Part shown: one piece after another, positions 21,566-31,533 of the stretch | Numbering within the stretch: the stretch's first letter is position 1 | How the letters are laid out: the number at the start of each line of letters is the position of its first letter | Assembly: GCA_027422505.1 (NCBI GenBank) | Contig: JAPQWV010000743.1 | Location: 184,715-248,714, forward strand | From: Craterostigma plantagineum | Lineage: Eukaryota; Streptophyta; Magnoliopsida; Lamiales; Linderniaceae | Reading direction: 5' to 3' | DNA length: 64,000 nt | Program-made: the position numbers and the translations under genes | The notes under the pieces: generated by a model | What the model was told of the DNA's origin: nothing | The model's input: only the letters and a program-made list of their open reading frames with translations | The model's database searches: none

Positions 21566-24519
21566 ATGCACTGGTGGCTGGGCGCTTTCAGCTCGTCGAA
21601 GTCGCAGACCGTTGAGGACGACGCCGTCATCGTGCTGAAGCCTGGCGGCTTCTTCTCGTCGCGGAGGAGCAGGCAAATCGCGCGGGCGAAGAAGCTGAGG
21701 GAGAGGGAAGCCAGCGATTCGTGGCGGTCGTCGGGGAGCCATGCCTCGTGCTCGTCATCCGCTAGGTCCGCGCCACAGCCGTTGCCTCTGCCGGAGCTAG
21801 ACGTGGCGCTTCATAGAGACACAGCAAGATCTAGCGCGTCCAGCGTGCCGCTTCCATCTCCGGACACCGTGCCGAACGACGTTGTCGATCCACTCAGTGG
21901 AAGGTATTTGAAATTGATTTGGGTATAAAAACCGAAAATTCGTGGCAGAGGAGTCGTTAATCTATGTCTAATTTCATTGGTTTGGTAGAACTCCATGAAT
22001 TGTGTTCGTTAGATAATTGTTTGGAGCTTGCCGTTGGGTAGTCATGATTGTTTTTTTCTTTTTCCTATATCATCCTCAAATTTGCTTCTCAATCGCCAGT
22101 TTGCGATAACAGCGATGTTTCTTCCCTGCAATCGCTATGACTATTCGTTAAAGTTTATTGCATTGCACATTCCTGAAATGCTGATTCCATTAGATATGGC
22201 GTGATTTTCAGTCTTTGTTTCTAAATATCTCAGAAGATCAGTAGGCCAAGACACACCCAAAAACACGGAGTATCCGAAGCACGCCCATCGAGGAAGTCAT
22301 CAAAAGCCAATAACCTTAAATTGAATCCTTCAGACAGCTACAACTTTAGCATTCCCAGCAGTTGCCCGACGAGTCCTTCTTCAAGCCCAGTGTTGAGCCC
22401 CCAAAGAAACGAAATGTGGGCGTCATCTTATTACACGCCACCTCTCGGAATTTTCCAGGTCTGGTCTGCCCCAGAGATGCCTCATTCCGAGGCTAAGCTG
22501 GGCCTAGGCTATCAGACTCCTTGCGAGAGAACAGCACCAAGTCTTGATAATTCGCCTCTTCAAAGCCCTAGAATTATCGGGACAAGTACTTGGAAGTCCA
22601 GCACGCCCATAAACAACAGAATATCGGCTGACAAGCCATTGGCGGGCTGGGAAAGTAACGCTGGGCATCCCTTGCCTCTCCCTCCGGGGGCTATATCTTC
22701 TTCTCAACCTGGTCCAATATATTCGGTTGAATCAAATTTGGACTCTCCAGGGGTTACTTTACATATGCCTTCGACACCAAGCTCCTCAGTTTCAGCTAAC
22801 AATGGCCATTCGCAGTTTTCGTCGATCAGTCCAATGGGAAGTAAACCTGAAGTTGTCCCCAGGAAGTCAAAATGGCAAAAAGGGAAGCTCATTGGGAGGG
22901 GTACATTTGGTAGTGTTTATGTGGCTTCTAACAGGTATTGGCTTTGCAGAGGATGAGTGCTTCTTCGAGAACTCAATTTTGCGTCATTTAGTAGCTGAAT
23001 TTGATTTGCAAACAGGGAGACTGGCGCCTTGTGTGCCATGAAAGAAGTCGAAATTTTACCAGGTGACTCAAAATCTTCTGAGAGCATTAGACAACTGGAG
23101 CAGGTATGCATCTTTCTTTGGCTGCTTTTGGAGCATCAATTCAACAGAATGTGTAATTATTTTTCTCACTTTTTTCTTACAGGAGATCAAAGTTCTCAGC
23201 CATTTGAAGCATCCGAATATTGTGCAGTACTATGGCAGTGAAATAGTGAGTGAATAATCTCTACAGGTTTGCTATCTTTTATCCATTGTGCTTTAGTTTG
23301 AAACCCACACAAACTAAATTCACGCAGATCGGTGACAAGTTCCACATATATCTCGAATATGTTCATCCTGGTTCAATCAACAAGTTTATTCATGACCATT
23401 GTGGAGCTATCACAGAATCAGTTGTCCGCAACTTCACCCGCCATATTCTCTGTGGGCTGGCTTATTTGCACAGCAAGAAGACAATTCATAGGTGAGTAAG
23501 CTATATATTTTTGTGATACGTGCAGCTTGTTGTTGCCTCCTTTTTTATCGCCAACTATCTCAGGGACATAAAAGGCGCTAACTTACTGGTTGATGCCTAT
23601 GGTGTCGTAAAACTAGCTGACTTTGGGATGGCGAAACATGTGAGTTCGTTTTTCCAATATTCTCTGAAAGCTCAACGATGTACCATAATGTCAAATTTTC
23701 TTTGATTTTATACGAACGATTGTAGCTGACTGGTCAAGCGTCACATCTGTCGTTGAAAGGTAGCCCTTATTGGATGGCTCCAGAGGTACACAGGGCTTGG
23801 TTTTCTTTTTTCCGTCTAAATAAAATTTCTTTTCTCCAAAATACAACGATTTCTTTTTTTTTTTTTATTTTGTTTTGTTTTGCCATTGCAGCTACTGCAG
23901 TCATCTATGCAGGCAGATTCAAACTCAGACATCGCCTTAGCAGTCGACATTTGGAGTTTAGGTTGCACTATAATCGAAATGATGAACGGAAACCCTCCTT
24001 GGAGCGAGTACGAAGGAGTAAGCTCTCTTCGAAAATATTATTCAAACATAATTCTCACTACATTAGTGACATTTGATCTTCCACTATTAAACTCACACTC
24101 TGTCCACTAAAAAAGGCTGCAGCATTATTCAAGGCCTTGAAGGAGTCTCCACCTATACCTGATTCACTATCTGCCGAAGGCAAAGACTTTCTAAACTGCT
24201 GCTTTCGTAGAAACCCAGCCGATCGGCCGACGGCAATGAAATTGCTAGAACATCCATTCTTGAGCAGCTACTCCCACCAATCCGATCCTTTCAACCAACC
24301 AATCATGGAGACGAGATCATCGGTGATCATTCATTCTTCTCTTATCGTAGTAGCATCTATGTAATAACATTTTCAAGAATCTTATACTGATAATTCTCAC
24401 TTTGGTATATATAACAGGATAATCTACAGTTCCACAGAGACCGTTCAGCTAATAGAACAACAGATCAACAAGGACCTTTCTCCTTCGACTCCAATATCAA
24501 AAGGGGGAAAATTGGGTAG
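21566..24519 (+). CDS. MAPKKK5-like: MAPKKK, YODA/MAPKKK3/5-type protein kinase (10 exons)
   Basis: Exons: 21566-21903, about 22245-22934 (acceptor at 22242 is also possible), 23016-23103, 23183-23245, 23328-23491, 23564-23639, 23726-23785, 23892-24017, 24116-24322 and 24418-24519; about 637 residues with a continuous frame. The N-terminal half is Ser/Pro-rich and regulatory. The kinase domain covers residues about 322-580: Gly loop IGRGTFGSVYVAS, catalytic Lys in CAMKEVE, catalytic loop HRDIKGANLLV, DFGMAKHLTG, GSPYWMAPE, DIWSLGCTIIEM. EYVHPGSINKFI and LSHLKHPNIVQYYGSE are hallmarks of the plant MEKK/YODA branch, which phosphorylates MKKs in immunity and development cascades. The start MHWWLGAFSSSKSQT fits the MRWW-like family start. 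The C-terminal tail is short. The gene looks functional. Confidence 0.93.
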
Positions 24520-24999
24520 TACCACATAAGCATTGGGCTGAACTTCCACATTCACACCATTGCTTGAAGCTATTCCTACTTCGTCCACACTGAGCGTGAC
24601 GCACGACCCAATGTTCAATGTTTTCGGGGTACGATGGAAGACAAGGCCATCGATCGCTGTTGTCCTGAGAAAGGCGGTTCGCCCCGTCATTGAATGTTGT
24701 GGCGTGTAAAGAAAGGGGGACATCGGTTGGTTGGTCGGTTTCTGGTATACATGCTTAGTAGCTGAAGGCTTCTTATGTTGTGGTTTGTAATTGTACCACG
24801 AAAGACGCCAACATCTTCAGTTCAAGGTGAAGAAAGATAAAGAATTTTCCTGTAATTATTTATGTCAATGTAAATCTTTATGTTCAACGGATTCCTAATT
24901 TTTTTTGTGTAAATTTTGCTTGAATGTCATTAATTATTTAAAACAAACAGTAATCTTGATGTGCTGCTTTACTTTTGTAGTTATGTTGTGATTTGATAG
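24520..24999. other. 3' UTR and flank of the MAPKKK gene
   Basis: No further gene is seen. The sequence is probably transcribed 3' UTR up to about 24900. Short minus-strand open frames here are chance. Confidence 0.5.
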
Positions 25000-25390
25000 T
25001 GTCACACCTCTCATGTACTTAGAAAATTTTTCGCAATCTAAGCCCTAATGTCATGGCAACATTGTGGCCTTGCCAGCATCTAAGCTCGATCACGCGCTCA
25101 GCCCAATTCACAGCGACTGTGCGGAATACGGAATGCGCCTGAAATACGTTCTTCTCGATTACGACAAGTTACGCTGATTCGAAGTGTTCGTTGTGTTTCT
25201 TGAACCGATCTGACACCAAAAGCCGAGAACAAACACTTGTATTACACGTCACTCACTCAACACGAGCACTTGCTTAACTAAGACAACACGACACAAGACG
25301 TCAAACTCGAGGGACACACTTTATGGCTTGGTATTTTTGTCCGGTGCTCCCATTAATGTTGCTCATCATCATCATCATCATACCTTGAAT

Positions 25391-25873
25391 TGGATCTGAA
25401 GTTCGGGCGGGCCAGCCCGCAGGCCCGAATTGAGCGGGTTGCCCGACTGTTAGCGGGCCGACCGGGTTGGCCCGAAATTCTACGGACCTAAGATTCTTAG
25501 GCCCAAACCCATTGTGTGATGGGCTGGGCCAGCCCGTCGAGCTAATGGGCCTATATTTTTAATATTTTTGTTATTTTTTATTTAAAAATCTTTTATTGTT
25601 TCAAAAATAATTATATTTAATACTATTATTATACCCAATATTACGAATATATAGTTACAAAAAAATCTCATATCTCATAAATTCATAAAAAAAATATTAT
25701 ATTTTACTTCTCAAATTGAATTTTACAAATATTATATATAGAAAATAAAAGAAACAATAAAAATACAAAGGGCAAATAGGCCCGGTCATATTTCGGGCTC
25801 ATCAAAATAAAGCCCAAACCCGGTTTTTAGGGCCGGGCTGGCCCATAGGATCCGGCCCAAATTTTCAGCTCTG
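25391..25873. mobile_element. hAT MITE with perfect 8-bp target duplication CCTTGAAT
   Basis: It is 483 bp. CCTTGAAT is present at 25383-25390 and 25874-25881. The left end (TGGATCTGAAGTTCGGGC) and right end (GCCCAAATTTTCAGCTCTG) form an imperfect inverted repeat of the known CAGAGCTGAAA..-type plant hAT ends. Subterminal parts are repeats of GGCCCGA / TCGGGCC around an A/T-rich centre. Confidence 0.85.
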
Positions 25874-26037
25874 CCTTGAATGACTTGGCCCGGAGCCTAT
25901 TTATAGAGCTCGGCCAAGGCCCATTCATCCCATGTGTTGGCAAGGAATCTTGCCCAACCTAACACATGTGTTGGAATATTTTCGGATCTAGACCTAGATC
26001 TACATCTAGATCTTGCCCAAGCCATCTATTTGTTGTC

Positions 26038-27122
26038 GGTGTTTTAAAAAGCGTATTGCACAGTGCGTAGCGTTTTAGTTCCGATATTGCGTAGCGTAGA
26101 TATATAAATAACAATACATATTTAGCTCTTGTTCTCGGCTGAATAATCTCCATGAGCTCTAGGCTCTTCTTAACTTTCTGCTTCCAAAAATATTTAGCTC
26201 AACGGAGGCTTTTAATGAGTGGTTCCAACTCCAAATTTCTGGTGAAAATGATCAGGAGGAAGTTGTCCAGCGACTTCACAAGCTATGCCACTTGTCATGC
26301 TGGAAGACAATCTGTGCTAAGCATACATAGAGCCCATTTATTTTTCAAGCGTGCCATATCATTTTTCATTTTCATTTCAAAATGCAATCATAAGAGATAT
26401 ATGGACTTGATCTCCTTGAGTAATTGTTTTTCACTGAATAAATTACTATATTTTGTTCTCTTTATTGGCGATCTTCTAGTTCTTAAGCATTCCTTCTCAG
26501 AAGGTTGAAATCTGATGTGGAGAAAGATTTACCTCCAAAGTAGGAGACAATACTCAAACTCGGCATGTCTCAGATGCAAAAGCAGCACAGTCGCTCATTG
26601 TTGCAGAAAGATCTTAAAGTTGTAATGCTGGCAAACATTATATTAGTATTTTGATCATGCCACATACACGACAAAAGAAATAGATATATAATACAATACA
26701 AGCAAACAAACCATTATAAAAGAAAAAGAAATAATGGTGAACATTAATCTAATTATATTTAAGCACACTTCATGAGCTATATAAATATATATAATTATAT
26801 GTATTGATATATACATATATGTGTGTGTGCGCGTGCATGTGTGTTAAATTTTATTATTTTCAAACTTTAAGTAAATTTTAATTTTATATTATTTCTCTAA
26901 TAAAATCTTTGGCGTACGATGTATGGAAAAATTTAAGAATTAGCCGCCACATCGCCTTAGTTTGAAGTTAGGATATTTTATGATTTTTATTTATTTATAG
27001 CTAATTAAAAAATTAAAAAAGAATTTTAGAAATGCTATTTTATTACGCTACAACGCGTTTTACAAAAACTTTACGCTATATACGCTAGGAAGCGTGAAAC
27101 ACTGATGCTTTATAAACATTGC
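26038..27122. mobile_element. Pack-type DNA transposon with captured ISWI gene fragment
   Basis: It is 1,085 bp, flanked on both sides by TTGTTGTC (26030-26037 and 27123-27130), an 8-bp target duplication that becomes 9 bp if T/C is allowed. The ends are imperfect inverted repeats: the left has TGTTTTAAAAAGCG and GCGTAGCG words, and the right carries TACGCTAGGAAGCGTGAAAC and TTTATAAACATTG. The interior holds a piece of a host chromatin-remodeller gene including an intron (26142-26630). No transposase is present, so it is non-autonomous. hAT (8 bp) or Mutator (9 bp) both fit. Confidence 0.72.
26142..26630 (+). pseudogene. Captured fragment of ISWI-type chromatin-remodelling ATPase (CHR11/CHR17-like)
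   Basis: The first block (26142 to about 26280) translates to NNLHEL, a stop where the family has Trp, then ALLNFLLPKIFSSTEAFNEW and FQLQISGENDQEEVVQRLHK. This is the SNF2 helicase motif III-IV region of plant ISWI proteins. An intron-like stretch of about 210 bp follows. A second block after an AG acceptor at 26500 gives RLKSDVEKDLPPK, a stop, ETILKLGMSQMQKQ and LLQKDLKVV, which is the next exon in these proteins. Stops and an inserted two-residue LQ show it is not functional. Keeping the intron shows the capture happened at DNA level. The frame at 26152-26508 is a different, meaningless frame. Confidence 0.8.
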
Positions 27123-27774
27123 TTGTTGTCCAGCTGCCGGAGTCGTGCGCCTCACCTACACAAGCCCAATGCCATATCCGGCATGACGTCCTTTGAGCCT
27201 GTGTCGTTGCCCTTACCCGAGCCGACTGCATCATGTCGTCCAATTTCGACTAGGCTCGCCCAGCTTCGCCCAAAATCGCGTGTCGTTTCCTGCCTGCCTT
27301 GGCTGGCCGCACGACCTTGTGTGGCTTAGCTGGACCCGATTGTGCACATCACCTACGCGTCTCTTTTGGCCAAGGCACCTCCTCAGCTGGATGCCCCACG
27401 TCTTGTCACCTAAGCCGCGTGTATGCCCCGTTGTTGTCCGCGTCTTGTTTTGCCAACTTACTCAGCGAGCACCTTAAAAGTCCTAACTCAGCATACGTCC
27501 CGTACTGCATACCTCGTCGCGCCTTCCAGCAGCGCCCCGCTCGATAGGCCACCTCCGAGTCTTGATGCTCGGTCATTTCTAGCTTACTTTAATTTTCAAT
27601 CGCACCATCCCAACTAGTCTCGTCGTCGGGTACGGTCGGTCGCCCTCCGGCCTCCGTTGACCACGGCCACGGTCACTAGCGATCGACTACATAACAGATA
27701 GTGTGGATCACGCAAACTCATTATACATGTTGTGATTGGTCATGTAACTTGGAGGAGAATTTTATTTTCCAACA

Positions 27775-27962
27775 ATTGGTATAAAAAAATAACCTTGTTG
27801 ATATTTCATCCTAAAACCGATTGGACATGTACATTAGCTCATCAATTTATATGTTAAGTCTCAATCTCTCATGACTCCTCAAGATACATGTAGCTTAGGG
27901 TTTCTCATTTCCAAGTGCTACTAAATGATTTTAGAAAGAAATTTTGCTTGGGCTTATATAGC
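27775..27962. other. Short spacer before Sirevirus-like element B
   Basis: AT-rich, no gene. It ends with ATAGC (27958-27962), the left target-site copy of element B. Confidence 0.6.
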
Positions 27963-29637
27963 TGTTGACCCTTTTGGTCCATGCATGTTAGAGAGTTTTG
28001 ATGAACGATGTAATTGTAATGACGATAGGTCTATAAATTAAGCAATTCGATTTGTGATTAATGAAATGTCTAAAATATTCGATCTTGCATGATATATGAG
28101 TTTAAACTGATTAAATTGTTGAATATTTGATCCGCATATGATTCTGTCTGTTGATGTGACTATGTGATCGCATGTTATAGACAGCCCATATGATAGGATA
28201 TATCGTACTGTGCTATATATGGAAATAATGCATGAGATATCCTACTGAGTTATAAAAGGAAAATATGCTGTTTATATATGGAAAGTGATATATCCGTTGA
28301 TATTTGCTTATTCCTGGACGAAAATCACCTATACGATTCTTGCATGCTTTGCACTGAATTAAATGTGCTATATTGAATTAATATCTTTCCTTATGCTGAT
28401 TGAAATATTATATTTAGGAAAGATTTGATTTGATTGACTTTGTGGGTAAGATGCATACGCTTTAAACGGATGAGATCTCTAAAATAAGGAAAGTTCGGTC
28501 ATGATTGATAAATTGAATTTAGTATGCTCTGATATGATTTATGTGCTAAACATGGTAAATATATTGATTAAATGCTATGTGCTGTATATGAAAAACGTGC
28601 TGATGTGATGCTATCTCGTGTGATATATTTGGAAAGTGAATTTGGACTGATTTACGCTACAAACAGATAGCAGGGAATTATTTATGGAAAGTTCTGATAT
28701 GGTTATTATATACGAAATGCTTGAATATGCTTGAGAACGAAATTGTGATTTTATATGGAATATAATCATGCTTAAATGTGCTATATGAGCGTTGTGATGA
28801 TTAATTAAGAGCATGATCTATATGGTACGATTGACTCGAATATTACATGAAAACTATACTTGATTTGGTGATTATTATATGATTTGACTTTCCATGTAAA
28901 GTGCTGTTTGAAAAGAATTATATATGAGTTGCACTTCAGATTTTCAAGGAAATCTAGAATTTGCGAATATAAGCCCACGAGAGATCCTTGAGCAGAAACA
29001 AAGAGATTCCTGAGTTCCCATTTGCGATAGCTTTCTGCCTTACTGAGCGTTAACTTGCGTATCCATCACTGAGCGAGTGATTAATCAGATATTCCATCAT
29101 CCCCTGACATACATTCTGTCTTCGGACGTGAGCAATACCAAGGAGGCAAGGTCGACGTTTACGCACACGTGAAGGGAAGGACGAGTTTCGGGGGCCCTTC
29201 GGTAGCGAGCTGTGTCTGTCGGGATCAGGAGATTCCGAGGAACGAAACTCGGCGTGTGGTAACCTAGTGTGTCTAGTGTTCGACTTGTTTAGGTTGTGTA
29301 TTGGGCTAACCAATCAGTTTTGTATCCAGCTACGGTGCATTATAGTGATTGGTTAAACTCTTGGGAAGCAAATCCCAAGGAGAGGAGTAAACTCCAGTTG
29401 GGGATATAACCTCTATAAAAATCCTGTCTCGCATTTACTTTTCAGTCATTTCGTTATCGCTGTGATAGAGACCCGAAACACATCCGACGGTACTAGGATA
29501 TAACAGGCATACTCGTCACAATATCATTAGGCATATCTAAGTCACCACACTAATGATTTGTGAAAAGAAGCATAAAATTTTATAAGCCTAATTCACCCAC
29601 CCCCCTCCCCCCCTCCCTTAGCACATTTATATCTTCA
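27963..29637 (+). repeat. Element B 5' LTR (1,675 bp)
   Basis: It starts TGTTGACCC and ends ATATCTTCA. It matches 37316-39010 with scattered substitutions and small indels, for example a longer C-rich run at 29595-29618. A TATA box (TATAAAA, 29414-29420) lies about 225 bp before the LTR end. It contains several copies of a TATATGGAAA-like word. Confidence 0.94.
29414..29420 (+). promoter_or_regulatory. TATA box in element B LTR
   Basis: CTCTATAAAAATCC, conserved in both LTRs (also near 38798), lies in the expected promoter position before R-U5. Confidence 0.55.
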
Positions 29638-29639
29638 TT

Positions 29640-29651
29640 TGGTATCAGAGC
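29640..29651 (+). other. Primer-binding site of element B
   Basis: TGGTATCAGAGC, two bases after the LTR end, is complementary to the 3' end of initiator Met tRNA as in most plant Copia elements. Confidence 0.85.
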
Positions 29652-29695
29652 GGGTTACTCAAACGACGGGCCTAACAAACCTGAGTTAAGATCTA

Positions 29696-31533
29696 ATGGC
29701 TTCTTCGAGTTTTGATGTTTTTGCAGAGTGACAATCCTATTCTAGGCCACCACTCTTCGATGGAACAATCTATGCTATATGGAAAAACCGTATGAAGGAA
29801 TTCCTCTTGCTACTGACTATGACCTGTGGGATATCATCACGACTGGACCTCACAATCCCAAGAAGCGGATGGAACTCCAAAGAAAGGTTCCGAGTACGAT
29901 GCGACAGACAAGCGAGGAATATCCTTGAATGCCAAAGCTAAGAACATGATCGCCTGCGCGCTTACAAGAGAAGAATACAATCGTGTGAGTTCATGCGAAT
30001 CTGCCAAGGATATGTGGGACATGCTTCAAGTCACACATGAGGGAACCACTCGAGTTGTACAAGAAAGAATAGCCCTCTTAACTTACCATTACGAGCTGTT
30101 CAAAATGGAGGACAACGAGACCATAAGCCATATGTACGCGAGATTCATGAACATCATCAATCAAATGTTCTCGTTGGGAAAGAAAATACCGGACTGTGAG
30201 AAAGTGCGGAAAATACTGAGATCTCTTCCAAGAGAATGGAATCCCAAAGTAACTGCCATCTACAAAGCAAAGGACTTGGACGAACTTTCCGTGTCAGAAC
30301 TAATCGGGTCTCTTACCATCTACGAGATGACTCAGATCTCCATCAAAGAGAAACCAACCGTCCGAAATCAACCAACGTTGCCTTCAACACCGAACAAGGA
30401 AACGATTCAGAAGGTGAAGAAGAAACTGAGGAGGAACTAATGGAGCAGATTGCCATGCTGACCAGAAAGTTTGAAAAGTTTCGGATGAAAAGAAAGTTCA
30501 AGGGAAACTCCAAGTTCCAACCGAGGAACAGGGGAATATCGTCATCCGGGAACAACGTGCAAAAATGTTTCAAGTGCAACAAGCAAGGCCACTTCGCCTC
30601 AAACTGCCCGATGGAAAATGGTGACAAAAAGGTAAAGAAGCAGAAAGCCATGGTTACTAACTGGGAAGAGGCCGAAAGTGAAGAGGAGGAAGATCTCGCT
30701 ACATGGCCAATGATGATGATCAGGTATCAAATTCATCCACTATTAAGAAAATATTATTTCTGAATGAATTATATGCTAGGCAAGATGAATCTCATGATAA
30801 CGCTTCCTCAGTCCCTGAAGTAGATGAAAAGAAAGAGATGTTTGAAATAATCCAAAACGCAGAAAGAAGGATTAAGTCGCTGAACTTACAAGTAAAAAGC
30901 TTGGTTAGACAACGCGATGACGTAGCTAGAGAGAAGCATCAAACGGATCTAGAAAATGAGCGCCTGAGAGCCGAACTAGAAACTCTTAAGGAAGAAAAAG
31001 CCCTATGTAATTGCGGAACTCTTAGAAAGAAAGAAAATATATCTAGAGACATGTCTGTTCTTAAGGACTTCTTAGAAGGAAAATGTCGCACTAATGATAG
31101 ATTTATTGAAGGACAACAAAATCTTGACATGTTACTCAGTATTCCCGCTAATATTGGAACATCAGGACTAGGATATTCCATGACACATGAGCATGTTGCA
31201 CCACCTACTGTTAGAAAACCTAAGTGTTTTTCATGCGGCCGTCAAGGTCATTATGCTAACCACTGTTTTCTGAAGAGAGCTGACAAAGCTAGATATGTCT
31301 GGAGGCCAAAGAAGATTCCTGAAATCTCTAACACTGACCAATCAGTGTTCAAGAGATCACAGTCTGTAACACATGATATATCACGTGTGAACAGAAGTTA
31401 TTTCTCTACTAACCAGTTAGGAACCAATCAAAGTTGGGCACCTCAGAAAAGAAATGATTCATGTAGGTACAAAGAAGAAAATCCAGCAAGAAAAACAAGT
31501 GGTACCTCGACAGTGGGTGTTCACACCATATGA
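29696..31533 (+). pseudogene. Element B gag with two zinc knuckles, frameshifted
   Basis: ATG at 29696 begins MASSSFDVFAE, followed by a stop, then RPPLFDGTIYAIWKNRMKEF. The UBN2-type gag core is at 29826-30440 (CESAKDMWDMLQVTHEGTTR, VVQERIALLTYHYELFKMED, DCEKVRKILRSLPREWNPKV). In the next frame (30236-30763) come an acidic linker and the first CCHC knuckle CFKCNKQGHFASNC (30566-30606). A third frame (30703-31533) holds a coiled-coil-like stretch (RRIKSLNLQVKSLVRQRDDV) and a second knuckle CFSCGRQGHYANHC (31225-31266). A coiled coil plus a second knuckle is typical of the large Sirevirus gag. At least two frameshifts and one stop break it. Confidence 0.88.

Larger units (their letters stand above)
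25000..27774. mobile_element. Probable LTR (solo or truncated), broken by two younger elements
   Basis: The segments 25000-25390, 25874-26037 and 27123-27774 read as one sequence once a hAT MITE (25391-25873) and a Pack-type element (26038-27122) are removed. The start TGTCACACCTC and the end TTTTCCAACA, followed by ATTGGTAT (like the start of a Met-tRNA primer site), suggest a plus-strand LTR of about 1.2 kb. TATTTATAGAGCTC at about 25900 resembles an LTR promoter. No internal coding domain follows and no target duplication is seen, so the class is open. Confidence 0.45.

Noticed and set aside
26152..26508. Plus-strand 118-codon open frame as a gene
   Set aside because: It is out of frame with the ISWI-like text and runs through the intron-like part.
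27105..27617. Several overlapping plus-strand frames in GC-rich DNA
   Set aside because: Three frames are open at once with no known domain; the region is the right part of an LTR-like sequence.
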